From positions 167,501 through 231,500 of the forward strand of contig NZ_LN651336.1 of assembly GCF_000826145.2 (NCBI RefSeq): 64,000 nucleotides of DNA, given 5' to 3'. The position numbers were made by a program, and so were the translations under genes. Below, in pieces: positions 52,187 through 60,472 of the stretch. Numbering within the stretch: the first letter of the stretch is position 1; each line of letters starts with the position of its first letter. The notes beneath the pieces are model-generated. The model ran no database searches and was not told where the DNA came from. It worked only from the letters and a program-made list of their open reading frames with translations. The DNA is from Sporosarcina koreensis. Its GTDB lineage: Bacteria; Bacillota; Bacilli; Bacillales_A; Planococcaceae.

Positions 52187-52858
52187 TCACCATTTCATAC
52201 TGTGGAGCTGGTCGATCAGTTTCGTTTGATCTGCTGCCGGGATCGGCCACGTCCTGAGTTCGATGGTCAGTTCCTCTTTTGACCCGAAACTTTTCACCAC
52301 CCCATTGAGCCGCGCTGCGTAGGCAGACGGGGTCAGCAGTGATTCCTCCGGGTACAGGGCTGACAGCTGTTCCAGCGCTTTCGGATACCGTTTCAGATAG
52401 TATTTCTGATGCGGCTCCTCGGCGGGCGTGAACGAAGCGAACGGAGCGATGTCCGTTTCGATCGGTTCGCCGAGCCGGTCCTCCATCTCCTGTTTCACCC
52501 GTCCGATCGTCTCCTTCTGTTCTTCGCTGAAATAGCGTATCAGTGAAATGTACTGACGCCCTTTGTACTCGTCCCGGTTCGGGTAATGGTTCTCCCAGAA
52601 GACATGCAGCAGGTCCTCATAGGAAATGACTGACGGCCGGAAGACGATTTCGACCGTCTCCGTGTGGTCGCCCATGTTCCGGTAGACGGGCTGTTCTGTC
52701 GTTCCGCCGGCAAAGCCGACCCGGGTCCGCAGCACACCCGGCAGGCTGCCGAAACGGGAATCCGGCCCCCAGTAGCACCCCATCCCGAACAGCGCCGTCT
52801 CTTCCTGCTGCCCATGCAGCCCTTCCTCGATCCCGACAATGGTCTGTCCCTTTTCCAT
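52187..52858 (-). CDS. msrA: Peptide methionine (S)-S-oxide reductase MsrA
   Basis: 223 residues. The catalytic cysteine is C28 in FGMGCYWGPDSRFG (usual form GCFWG). Further motifs are TRVGFAGG, HTETVEIVF and FWENHYPNRDEYKGRQY. It repairs oxidised methionine. No msrB gene is adjacent. The ATG behind AAGGGGTG is the start; an open frame runs upstream for 120 codons but through intergenic repeats and is not coding. Confidence 0.92.
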   Translation of the reverse strand: MEKGQTIVGIEEGLHGQQEETALFGMGCYWGPDSRFGSLPGVLRTRVGFAGGTTEQPVYRNMGDHTETVEIVFRPSVISYEDLLHVFWENHYPNRDEYKGRQYISLIRYFSEEQKETIGRVKQEMEDRLGEPIETDIAPFASFTPAEEPHQKYYLKRYPKALEQLSALYPEESLLTPSAYAARLNGVVKSFGSKEELTIELRTWPIPAADQTKLIDQLHSMKW

Positions 52859-52973
52859 ACGCTCACCCCTTGTCCTTCTGTACCCGATTGTGCCGGGTTT
52901 TGCACCTTGACTGTTTAAAAAGCAGCGGAGTGGGCTGCAGGGTGACGGACGGGTGAATACGGAGCATCGTCGG

Positions 52974-53029
52974 CAGGCCGGCCCTTGAATTGTGTCCGGA
53001 TGCCGATACATTCGGCGAAGTGTCCGATA
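52974..53029. repeat. 56-bp direct repeat, copy A
   Basis: From CAGGCCGGCCCTTGAATTG to AGTGTCCGATA, identical to 53225-53280, with a period of 251 bases. Each copy leads into a 21-bp-period TGTCCGATA cluster. Confidence 0.9.
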
Positions 53030-53113
53030 TGCCGCGCCAACTGTCCGATATCTTCGGCGGAATGTCCGATACTTCCCGCCAAGTGTCCGATACTCCCCCT
53101 CATTTGTCCGATA
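53021..53113. repeat. 21-bp-period repeat cluster A (five units)
   Basis: TGTCCGATA begins at 53021, 53042, 53063, 53084 and 53105, exactly 21 bases apart. The 12 bases between are variable but C/G-rich and often contain CGGCG or CCGCC. No gene explains it. Confidence 0.9.
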
Positions 53114-53224
53114 CGCCTGGGGCAAAGACCTGACTTGCCCCTTTTCTCGCGCCAGTGAGTGTTTCGTGTACCAGCCAGCCGCCGCGCCCATGGTCGCTCC
53201 ACAGAAAACGAGCGGCGCGAGCAC

Positions 53225-53280
53225 CAGGCCGGCCCTTGAATTGTGTCCGGATGCCGATACATTCGGCGAAGTGTCCGATA
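53225..53280. repeat. 56-bp direct repeat, copy B
   Basis: Identical to copy A at 52974-53029. Between A and B lie about 110 bases that read on the minus strand as a short hydrophobic stretch but show no start signal. Confidence 0.9.
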
Positions 53281-53364
53281 CACCGTGCCATGTGTCCGAT
53301 ACTTACGGCGAAGTGGCCGATACCTCAAGCCATGTGTCCGATACCTGCCCTCAACTGTCCGATA
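53272..53364. repeat. 21-bp-period repeat cluster B (five units)
   Basis: TGTCCGATA, one unit as TGGCCGATA, begins at 53272, 53293, 53314, 53335 and 53356, again 21 bases apart. The variable 12-mers differ from cluster A, so the period is conserved but not the full unit. Confidence 0.9.
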
Positions 53365-53398
53365 GGCCGCTGCACTAGTCCGGCGCCCGACCCAATCC

Positions 53399-53428
53399 AA
53401 AAAGGAGCTGCCGCGGCAGCTCCTCCCT
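53399..53428 (-). terminator. Terminator of the ABC-F gene
   Basis: On the minus strand GGAGCTGCCG pairs with CGGCAGCTCC, followed by five T. Confidence 0.88.
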
Positions 53429-53431
53429 CTC

Positions 53432-54988
53432 TTAAAACATCTTGGTCGTCCACGTCTCCCCGTTCCATACATGGTTCACAACGCCATCATAGAAATCCGG
53501 CTCGTGCGAAATTAGCAGCACGCTGCCTTTATAATCCTGCAGCGCGCGCTTCAGTTCCGCTTTGGCATCGACATCCAAATGGTTCGTCGGTTCATCCAGC
53601 ACAAGCAGGTTCGTCTCCTCATTCACGAGTTTGCACAGACGGACTTTCGCCCGCTCCCCGCCGCTCAGCACTTTCACTTTGCTCTCGATATGCTTGGTCG
53701 TCAGGCCGACCCGGGCAAGTGCTGCACGCACTTCATACTGCGTGAAGCTCGGAAACTCGCTCCAGATCTCTTCCAGGCACGTCTTGTCGCTGTCCGATTT
53801 CAGTTCTTGCTCGAAATAGCCGATATGCAGGTGCTCACCGCGTTCCACAGACCCGGACAGTGCTGGGATTTCCCCCAGCAGACTTTTCAACAGAGTTGTT
53901 TTCCCGATACCGTTCGCGCCGGACAGCGCGATCTTCTGCCCGCGTTCCATTACGAGATCCAACGGGCTCGACAGCGGCTCATCATAGCCGATCACGAGCT
54001 GTTTCGTCTCGAACAAGTACTTGCTCGGGGTCCGGGCCGCCTTGAAATCGAAATGCGGCTTCGGCTTCTCGGCATCCAATTCAATGACTTCCATGCGGTC
54101 GAGCTTTTTCTGGCGGGACTTCGCCATGCCGCTCGTTGCGGCATTCGCCTTGTTGCGCGCGACGAAATCCTTGAGTCCTGCAATCTCCTTCTGCTGCTTC
54201 TTATATGCGGCTTCCGCCTGCTGTTTCTTCATCTCATGGACACGCAGGAATTCATCATAATCGCCCGCATAGCGAGTGATTTCCTGATTCTCCATATGGT
54301 AGATCAGGTTCACGACACTGTTCAGGAACGGGATATCATGCGAAATGAGGATGAATGCGCTCGGATAATTCTGCAGGTAATTGCGCAGCCACTCGATGTG
54401 CTCGACATCCAAGTAGTTCGTCGGCTCATCCAGCAATAGGATATCGGGTTTCTCAAGCAGCAGTTTGCCGAGCAGCACCTTCGTCCGCTGCCCGCCGCTC
54501 AAGTCATTCACATCCCGGTCAAGGCCGAACTCGTCCAACCCGAGCCCGTTCGCGACCTCTTCCACTTTCGCATCGAGAATATAGAAATCATGCTGTTCGA
54601 GATCATCCTGGATCTGACCGGTCTCTTCCAGAATCTTCTCCAGCTCATCCGGCTCCACATCCGCCATCTTCTCGAACAGTTCATTCATCTCACTTTCCAT
54701 GTCGTACAAGTACTGGAACGCCGTCCGTAAGGCATCACGTATCGTCATCCCCTGTTTCAGTGCCGCGTGCTGATCCAAATACCCGACCCGCACACGCTTC
54801 GCCCAGGAAACCGTTCCGGCATCCGGCTCCAGTTTCCGGGTGATGATATTCATGAACGTCGATTTGCCCTCGCCATTCGCCCCGATCAGTCCGATATGCT
54901 CGCCGGCCAGCAGCCGGAACGAAACATCTTCAAAAATCGCACGGTCACCAAACCCGTGGCTTAAGTTCGATACTGTCAATAAACTCAT
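53432..54988 (-). CDS. yfmM: ABC-F translation factor, YfmM-like
   Basis: 518 residues with two ATPase domains and no membrane part. Walker A: GANGEGKST and GANGIGKTT. Signatures: LSGGQRTKV and LSGGERAKV. Walker B: ILLLDEPTNYLD and LLVLDEPTNHLD. The linker (P-site tRNA interaction motif) lies around FLRVHEMKKQQAEAAYKKQQKEI. ABC-F proteins act at the ribosomal E site to relieve stalls or antibiotics. Length and lack of a C-terminal coiled coil fit YfmM better than YfmR. In B. subtilis yfmM neighbours yfmL, also present here. The start is the ATG preceding SLLTVSNLSHGFG. Confidence 0.88.
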   Translation of the reverse strand: MSLLTVSNLSHGFGDRAIFEDVSFRLLAGEHIGLIGANGEGKSTFMNIITRKLEPDAGTVSWAKRVRVGYLDQHAALKQGMTIRDALRTAFQYLYDMESEMNELFEKMADVEPDELEKILEETGQIQDDLEQHDFYILDAKVEEVANGLGLDEFGLDRDVNDLSGGQRTKVLLGKLLLEKPDILLLDEPTNYLDVEHIEWLRNYLQNYPSAFILISHDIPFLNSVVNLIYHMENQEITRYAGDYDEFLRVHEMKKQQAEAAYKKQQKEIAGLKDFVARNKANAATSGMAKSRQKKLDRMEVIELDAEKPKPHFDFKAARTPSKYLFETKQLVIGYDEPLSSPLDLVMERGQKIALSGANGIGKTTLLKSLLGEIPALSGSVERGEHLHIGYFEQELKSDSDKTCLEEIWSEFPSFTQYEVRAALARVGLTTKHIESKVKVLSGGERAKVRLCKLVNEETNLLVLDEPTNHLDVDAKAELKRALQDYKGSVLLISHEPDFYDGVVNHVWNGETWTTKMF

Positions 54989-55098
54989 TATGCACACCTG
55001 TTCTCTCTTCCAAGATTCAAGTGAAACGGCTGTCTCCCCATTTCACAACTACAAGCTATCATACTAAAAACTCAGGACGTCTGCCACCTCATCCGCCA

Positions 55099-55128
55099 AA
55101 AAACGCCTCTGCGGGCAGAGGCGTTTTC
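55099..55128 (-). terminator. Terminator of mntH
   Basis: On the minus strand AACGCCTCTGC, tight loop, GCAGAGGCGTTTTTT. Confidence 0.92.
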
Positions 55129-55131
55129 CAG

Positions 55132-56472
55132 TCAGCCAAGATCATGGCCTGTGATGACGATATAGCCGATCAGGAACACATTCAAGACGATGATGACGAC
55201 CGTGCTGATCCATGCCAGCAGCTTGACCGGCAAGGAGTTCACGAACTCCCCCATTTTCTCCCTGTCACTCGTGAACTTCACGAGTGGCACGACTGCAAAC
55301 GGCAGCGCGAGGCTCAGGATCACCTGACTCCACAACAGCAGTTCCCCGGTTCCTTTCGACCCTGCAATCCACGTGACGATGAATGCCGGAATGACCGCGA
55401 GCAGGCGGGTGATCAGTCTGCGCAGCCAAGGAGAGATCCGGAGGTTGATGAATCCCTCCATGACGATCTGGCCGCTGATCGTACCAGTGATCGTCGAGTT
55501 CTGGCCGGAGGCAAGGAGCGCAACCGCAAACAGCGTACTCGCTATCCCCACACCGAGCGTCGGACTCAGCAGTTCATAGGCCGCTTCGATTTCTGTCACC
55601 TCGAGGTCCGTACCGTAAAACGCAGCCGCTCCTAAAATCAGGATGGCGGAGTTGATAAGGAACGCAACCGTCAGTGAAAATCCCGAGTCGATCAGCGAGA
55701 ACTTGATGGCTTCCTTCTTCCCTTCCTGGGTCCTTTCATAGTTCCGCGTCTGGACGATGGATGAATGGAGATACAGGTTGTGCGGCATGACGGTCGCTCC
55801 CAGAATTCCCAGGGCGATGAACAGCATACTTGGATCTGTAACAATTTCCGCATGAGGGACAAATCCTGCAAACAAGTCGGACACGTCCGGATTGGATGAA
55901 ATCACTTCAAATACGAACACCGTGAAAATCGTGACCATCAGCACAATGACGATCGCTTCGATGATACGGAATCCCTTGCTCTGCAAATAGAGCAGCAGCA
56001 GGACATCCAGAGTGGTGATAGCGATACCTGCCAGCAGCGGGATGCCGAACAGCAGATTCAGTGCGATGGCGGACCCGATCACTTCAGCCAGATCGGTCGC
56101 GATGATCGCAAGCTCTGTAATGAGCCAGAGGAAGACCGATGTCTTCTTTCCAACGGACGCGCTCGTGGCCTGTGCCAGGTCCTTCCCCGTAACGATGCCG
56201 AGCTTGGCAGAGAGCGACTGCAGCAGCACAGCTATTAAACTGGAGATCAGAATGACACTTAGCAGCAAATAACCGAAACGCGCCCCGCCCGCTATGGAAG
56301 TCGCCCAGTTGCCCGGATCCACATACCCGACAGCTACGAGTGAACCAGGACCGGCAAACGCCGCCAGTTTGCGCCAGAACCCTTTTTTGTTCCGGACATC
56401 GATTGTACTATTGGCCTCCTCCAGGCTAATTCCGGAACTTTCCCGGAGCCAGCCGCCTTTGCCCTTTCCCAT
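55132..56472 (-). CDS. mntH: Nramp-type proton-coupled manganese transporter MntH
   Basis: 446 residues with eleven membrane helices. Hallmarks: YVDPGNWATSIAGG (metal-binding DPGN) and TVMPHNLYLHSSIVQTR (MPH). It imports Mn(II), also Fe(II). The start is the ATG after GAGGTGG; 25 codons upstream have no ribosome site. CTTTCCCTTGTGCAAC at 56491-56506 weakly resembles an MntR site; no mntR is in the window. It fits the window's strong set of metal and peroxide defence genes. Confidence 0.95.
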   Translation of the reverse strand: MGKGKGGWLRESSGISLEEANSTIDVRNKKGFWRKLAAFAGPGSLVAVGYVDPGNWATSIAGGARFGYLLLSVILISSLIAVLLQSLSAKLGIVTGKDLAQATSASVGKKTSVFLWLITELAIIATDLAEVIGSAIALNLLFGIPLLAGIAITTLDVLLLLYLQSKGFRIIEAIVIVLMVTIFTVFVFEVISSNPDVSDLFAGFVPHAEIVTDPSMLFIALGILGATVMPHNLYLHSSIVQTRNYERTQEGKKEAIKFSLIDSGFSLTVAFLINSAILILGAAAFYGTDLEVTEIEAAYELLSPTLGVGIASTLFAVALLASGQNSTITGTISGQIVMEGFINLRISPWLRRLITRLLAVIPAFIVTWIAGSKGTGELLLWSQVILSLALPFAVVPLVKFTSDREKMGEFVNSLPVKLLAWISTVVIIVLNVFLIGYIVITGHDLG

Positions 56473-56639
56473 GAAACGCCACCTCACTATCTTTCCCTTG
56501 TGCAACTTTTTAGATGAAAAGCTTTTTAATGTTTTACAGCATACCACGATTTTTCAATTAGTAAATTAATTTGCTCGCCATTGGTAAAACGATCAGAAAC
56601 CGTCCAGCCCAGTCTGAACGGTTTCTGCATCACCTAATC

Positions 56640-57002
56640 TCATTCTGCCTGGTCTTCGATTGTCCTGAACGTCTGCTTGTGCAGGACATGCCGGGTGCCC
56701 CATTCATGCATCGCCTCGAGGATCGGACCGAGCGTCAGTCCATACTCAGTCATGGAATATTCCACTTTCGGCGGCACTTGCGGATAGACGGTCCGCTCAA
56801 TAATATCTTCATCTTCCAGTTCTCTCAGCTGCTTCGTCAGCATCTTCTGCGTGATGCCCGGCATGCTGCGTTTCAGCTCGCTGAAGCGCTTCGTCCCTTC
56901 GTGCATCAGATGAAGGATGATCACGGGCTTCCACTTGCCGACAACGATACCGAGTGCCTCTTCCACTTTGCATTGTGAGACTTCGACTTTCTCGCTTTCC
57001 AT
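56640..57002 (-). CDS. HxlR-family redox-sensing repressor (YodB/HypR-like)
   Basis: 120 residues, winged helix of the HxlR family: [35 protein letters not shown] and [11 protein letters not shown] single N-terminal cysteine, C11, sits just before the domain where YodB, CatR and HypR carry their redox-active cysteine; no second cysteine is present. It is divergent from a nitroreductase gene, the classic target of YodB/HypR. Start ATG nine bases after GGGGG. Quinone or electrophile sensing is inferred. Confidence 0.87.
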   Translation of the reverse strand: MESEKVEVSQCKVEEALGIVVGKWKPVIILHLMHEGTKRFSELKRSMPGITQKMLTKQLRELEDEDIIERTVYPQVPPKVEYSMTEYGLTLGPILEAMHEWGTRHVLHKQTFRTIEDQAE

Positions 57003-57040
57003 CCTATCCATCCCCCAATAGTTTCTTTTTAGATACTATA

Positions 57041-57087
57041 GCACTTTAAAGTGCGTACTTCCACAATGGACAGTCGATGACTATACT
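57041..57087 (+). promoter_or_regulatory. Shared HxlR/nitroreductase control region with a 14-bp palindrome
   Basis: GCACTTTAAAGTGC at 57041-57054 is a perfect palindrome. On the minus strand it lies in the spacer between TGGAAG and TATAGT upstream of the HxlR gene. On the plus strand it lies just upstream of TTCCAC (57059-57064), a 17-base spacer and TATACT (57082-57087), the likely promoter of the nitroreductase. Confidence 0.6.
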
Positions 57088-57142
57088 AAAAGAGAAGCAA
57101 ACGAAACTGCGTTTAGCTTATTCAACCAAGGAGGAATCCATC

Positions 57143-57742
57143 GTGTCCAACTCTTTTTTGAAATCTGTTGAAAACCGGCGTTCCATTTATGGAATCAGCA
57201 GTGAGCCGATCCTATCCGACGAGCAGCTCGAAGCGCTCATCCAGCATGCCGTCAAGCATACCCCATCCGCTTTCAACTCACAGACCGCCCGTGTCGTCCT
57301 TCTGCTCGGCGAACAGAGTGACCGCTTGTGGGAGATCACAAGTGACACATTGAAGAAAATCGTTCCTGCCGAAAACTTCGGGTCGACTGCACAGCGTATG
57401 AAAATGTTTGCAGGCGGTTATGGCACCATCCTCTTCTTCGAAGATATGCAAACCGTCGAAACGCTGCAGGAGCAGTTCGAAGAATATAAAGATAACTTCC
57501 CGACATGGTCGCAGCAATCATCCGGCATGCTGCAATATGTCATCTGGACAGCGCTGTCGGATGAAGGCTACGGCGCAAGCCTCCAGCACTACAACCCACT
57601 CATCGACGATGCCGTGAAAGCCGAGTGGAACCTGCCGTCATCATGGAAGCTGATGAGCCAGATGCCTTTCGGTAAAGTTGCAGCACCTGCAGGCGACAAG
57701 GAGTTCATGCCTGTCGAAGAACGCATGCACGTATTCAAATAA
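57143..57742 (+). CDS. Nitroreductase family protein (YodC-like)
   Basis: 199 residues, FMN-dependent NAD(P)H oxidoreductase. N-terminal FMN motif SVENRRSIYGIS, then HTPSAFNSQTARVVLL and GMLQYVIWTALSDEGYGASLQHYNP near the C-terminal half. This subgroup includes YodC/HypO, which detoxify quinones and nitroaromatics and are controlled by HxlR repressors, as the divergent neighbour suggests. The start is GTG after AAGGAGG; an upstream ATG in frame has no ribosome site. Confidence 0.88.
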   Translation: MSNSFLKSVENRRSIYGISSEPILSDEQLEALIQHAVKHTPSAFNSQTARVVLLLGEQSDRLWEITSDTLKKIVPAENFGSTAQRMKMFAGGYGTILFFEDMQTVETLQEQFEEYKDNFPTWSQQSSGMLQYVIWTALSDEGYGASLQHYNPLIDDAVKAEWNLPSSWKLMSQMPFGKVAAPAGDKEFMPVEERMHVFK

Positions 57743-57751
57743 ACGAACGAC

Positions 57752-57795
57752 AAAAAGCAGGGAGCGCCGCATACCGTGCGCTCCCTGCTTTTTTT
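57752..57795. terminator. Bidirectional terminator between the nitroreductase and HTH-TPR genes
   Basis: AAAAAGCAGGGAGCG pairs with CGCTCCCTGCTTTTTTT. Confidence 0.92.
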
Positions 57796-57797
57796 GT

Positions 57798-59012
57798 TCA
57801 GACGTCCAGCCGCCCAGCGGTTTCTTCTACAAAGTGTGCATAGGGAGAATCCGGTAACTGCGCCATATTCTTTTTCGCAATTCTCGCAAGGTCTCTTGCG
57901 TACGCCAGATCCCCGATCTGTTCTGCGCAAAGTGCCGCATAGGCATCCTTTTCATAATAGATGGACAGGTCAAATGGATGATGGATCTCTTCCGCAATCA
58001 CTACCTTCTCCAACAGACGCAAGGCTTCCCGGTACTTTCCCGTTCCATACAGTGCTTTCCCGCGTTCCAACAGAAAGAAATTCCGGAAGAAATCAACCTC
58101 CGGTATCGGCTCCGGCAGCTCATCAAGTTTTCGAAGTGCCCCTTCGCTGTCCCCCCGCATGGAATTCAGCTGGTGGATCCGCATCAGTTTCGTATACCAG
58201 ATAGCGTGTTCGTCCTCCGCAAATTCACCATACTGCAGAATCTTCCGCTCGTAATAATCCAGCGTCACTTCATCGCCGTCAATGACCGCTTTATATGCAG
58301 CCACACGATATAGCTGTCCGATCTGATAGAAAATACGATGTTCTTTCGAATACGCAATCGCTTCCTTCAATAGCGTTGTAGCAGTTTCCGTATCATTTAC
58401 CGCAAAGCGCATGAGCACCTCATACGTGTAAAAATCCAGATGGGTCAGCGGATCGATATAGCCGCTCCCGCTGGTCACCTCACCTTTTTCCTCCATCAGA
58501 CAAGCGAGCGCTTTTTCATAATGATGCTCCGTAAACAAAACAAGTGCCTTGAAAATCCCAACAGCTGCACGGCGCGGCAGAATATTGAGCTCTCCGTATA
58601 GTTCCGATGCCATTTCCACGGCTGGCTGCCAGTCCGGCCGCTTCAAGTGAAATTGCAAGCGGCCATAAATTTCGAGCAATCTCGCTGCTTCATAGCCCCT
58701 TTTCAGCTTAGGTACGAGTGGCTCGATCAGATTCACCGCTTCATCATAAGCAGCCGAATCCTCCGACTTGTACAGTTGTTCCGTCTGGTCGAGCAATTCA
58801 CGCAGTTCACTGCCGCTCAGTTCTTCCAGAAGTTCCGATACTTCCACTTCGAGCCGTCCTGCCAAATAATTCAAACTATCCATGGAAGGATTCGCTTTGT
58901 TATTCTCAATCAGACTGAGCATCCCTTTCGTCATCTGCTCCCCTGCGCAAGCTTCCAATGTCAGCTTCCGTTCTTTCCGCAGAGTCCGGATCCGTTCACC
59001 TAATGTAGTCAT
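57798..59012 (-). CDS. Cytoplasmic regulator with N-terminal HTH and TPR repeats (RRNPP-like)
   Basis: 404 residues. The first 60 residues are an XRE/Cro HTH (TLGERIRTLRKERKLTLEACAG, MLSLIENNKANPS). The rest is helical with degenerate TPR-like repeats such as GKALYGTGKYREALRLLEKV and AYAALCAEQIGDLAYARDLARIA. Architecture matches PlcR/NprR/Rgg-type or related regulators, some of which bind peptides. No signal-peptide gene is next to it. It is divergent from an MFS exporter, and identical-type operators lie before both genes, so it likely represses itself and the exporter. Confidence 0.83.
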   Translation of the reverse strand: MTTLGERIRTLRKERKLTLEACAGEQMTKGMLSLIENNKANPSMDSLNYLAGRLEVEVSELLEELSGSELRELLDQTEQLYKSEDSAAYDEAVNLIEPLVPKLKRGYEAARLLEIYGRLQFHLKRPDWQPAVEMASELYGELNILPRRAAVGIFKALVLFTEHHYEKALACLMEEKGEVTSGSGYIDPLTHLDFYTYEVLMRFAVNDTETATTLLKEAIAYSKEHRIFYQIGQLYRVAAYKAVIDGDEVTLDYYERKILQYGEFAEDEHAIWYTKLMRIHQLNSMRGDSEGALRKLDELPEPIPEVDFFRNFFLLERGKALYGTGKYREALRLLEKVVIAEEIHHPFDLSIYYEKDAYAALCAEQIGDLAYARDLARIAKKNMAQLPDSPYAHFVEETAGRLDV

Positions 59013-59040
59013 GATGCCTCACTCCCGTCCGTTTGCATAG

Positions 59041-59109
59041 TTTAATTATATTAAACTTTTGCTTGAAATGGAAGCATCCTCATGATATCCTTTGTTTAAT
59101 TCAATTAAA
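59041..59109. promoter_or_regulatory. Two operator-like palindromes between the HTH-TPR and MFS genes
   Basis: TTTAATTATATTAAA at 59041-59055 and TTTAATTCAATTAAA at 59095-59109 share TTTAAT-N3-ATTAAA, centres 54 bases apart. Site 1 contains the -10 (TATAAT, minus strand, 17 bases from TTCCAT) of the regulator gene. Site 2 lies just after TTGCTT-18-TGATAT, the probable promoter of the MFS gene. Confidence 0.75.
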
Positions 59110-59131
59110 CTTTCAGAATGGAGTGGGAATT

Positions 59132-60427
59132 ATGGACGGCACCTCCGTCAAACTGAGACGCGCCACCTATCATCTTTGGACGTTCACAGCGAGCAAGCTG
59201 ATCGGCTCGTTCGGCGCGCAGATCTACTCGTTTGCCATCAGTTTCTATATTTTGCAGCTGACCGGCTCTGCAACCAGCTTTGCCGCCAATCTCATCTGCA
59301 GTATCCTGCCGCGTACGCTGCTCGGACCGTTCGCGGGATATGTCGCCGATACGTATTCACGCAAGCGGGTGGTCATCACCGCCCAGGTCGTCTCCACCGC
59401 GGCTATCATTGTCCTGATGGGGATTAGTATCCTCTACGGATTATCCCTGCCGGCGATTTACGGAACGACGGTCGTGCTGTCGATCGCCTCCACTTTCTCG
59501 GGTGTGGCGTTCACGTCATCCATCACAGGTCTTGTCGATGAAGACCGCGTGCAGCGCGCTATGTCCATGAACCAGATGTCCATCTCCCTGTCGGCCATCG
59601 CAAGTCCGGCGGTCGGCGGTCTGCTGTATGGATTCGTCGATATGCCTGTTTTCCTCATGCTCTATGCCGGCGCCTCCCTTCTTGCCGTGCTGCTCGAGTC
59701 GACGATGGATTTCACATTGTTCGCCGTCAGGGCGGAAAAAGCGGAAGGTGCACCGAAGGAGAAGATGCTTGACAGCATGAAAGCGGGGGTCGCCTACGCC
59801 CGTCTGCAGCCGCTCCTGATGGCAATGATCTGGGTCGCACTGCTCGTCAACTTCCTGTTCGGTGCAGTCAGTGTCGGCTATTCGTTCATCCTCATCGAAA
59901 AGCTGAAGATCCTGCCGGAGCATTTCGGTCTGATCGAAGGCGCCACTGCGGTGGGCGCACTTCTTATGTCCGTGTATTTGGCAGCCCGGAAGCCGTTCAA
60001 GTCCCCTCTGCTTGTTTCGAAATGGGGAATTCTCGGTCTCGGCATCCAGATGAGCCTGCTGGCACTGCCGCTTCTCATCCTGCTCCCTTATGGCGGAATG
60101 TTCGGATACTACGCTATACTCGCGCTCATCTCCGGCTCGGTCATCCCGCTCATCAACACGCCTCTACAGGTATACATGATGAAACTGATTGAAGACGACT
60201 ACAAAGGCCGTGTATTCTCCATTCTTGAAACGATGGCGATGGCGCTCATGCCGCTCGGGATGGTGCTGTTCGGCTTCCTGTATGATGTCCTTCCTGCCCC
60301 GTGGATTCTATTCGGATCGAGTATACTGCTCATCTTAACGGTTTTCGTGCTGCTGCGGGCGTCCGTCCTTAAGTCCGTTTCGGAACCTGCAGTTTCACTT
60401 CCGGTAGAGACTGCCGCAGACCAATAA
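59132..60427 (+). CDS. MFS exporter, macrolide-efflux (MefA-like) group
   Basis: 431 residues with twelve membrane helices. N-terminal FTASKLIGSFGAQIYSFAISFYIL and the loop RTLLGPFAGYVADTYSRKRVVI match MFS_3/MefA-type drug exporters. Substrate unknown. The start is the ATG behind GGAGTGGG; further upstream codons cover the promoter. Controlled, I infer, by the divergent HTH-TPR protein. Confidence 0.87.
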   Translation: MDGTSVKLRRATYHLWTFTASKLIGSFGAQIYSFAISFYILQLTGSATSFAANLICSILPRTLLGPFAGYVADTYSRKRVVITAQVVSTAAIIVLMGISILYGLSLPAIYGTTVVLSIASTFSGVAFTSSITGLVDEDRVQRAMSMNQMSISLSAIASPAVGGLLYGFVDMPVFLMLYAGASLLAVLLESTMDFTLFAVRAEKAEGAPKEKMLDSMKAGVAYARLQPLLMAMIWVALLVNFLFGAVSVGYSFILIEKLKILPEHFGLIEGATAVGALLMSVYLAARKPFKSPLLVSKWGILGLGIQMSLLALPLLILLPYGGMFGYYAILALISGSVIPLINTPLQVYMMKLIEDDYKGRVFSILETMAMALMPLGMVLFGFLYDVLPAPWILFGSSILLILTVFVLLRASVLKSVSEPAVSLPVETAADQ

Positions 60428-60471
60428 AAAAGCTGCGACTGCCGGGAACTTTCCCGCGGTCTCAGCTTTTT
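60426..60471. terminator. Bidirectional terminator after the MFS gene
   Basis: AAAAAAGCTG, inner CGGGAA/TTCCCG arm, then CTCAGCTTTTTTT. Confidence 0.85.
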
Positions 60472-60472
60472 T

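Noticed and set aside
52187-53224. A 345-residue reading frame that would extend MsrA by 122 residues
   Set aside because: The extension runs through the 21-bp repeats, has no ribosome site, and MsrA has a good start with AAGGGGTG at 52858.
52974-53364. CRISPR array
   Set aside because: The constant part is only 9 bases and the spacers 12 bases, with no cas genes. CRISPR repeats and spacers are much longer.
52915-53472. Heptapeptide-repeat proteins encoded by the TGTCCGATA arrays
   Set aside because: A 21-bp period gives seven-residue repeats in every open frame on both strands; none has a ribosome site or consistent start. The pattern is better explained at the DNA level.
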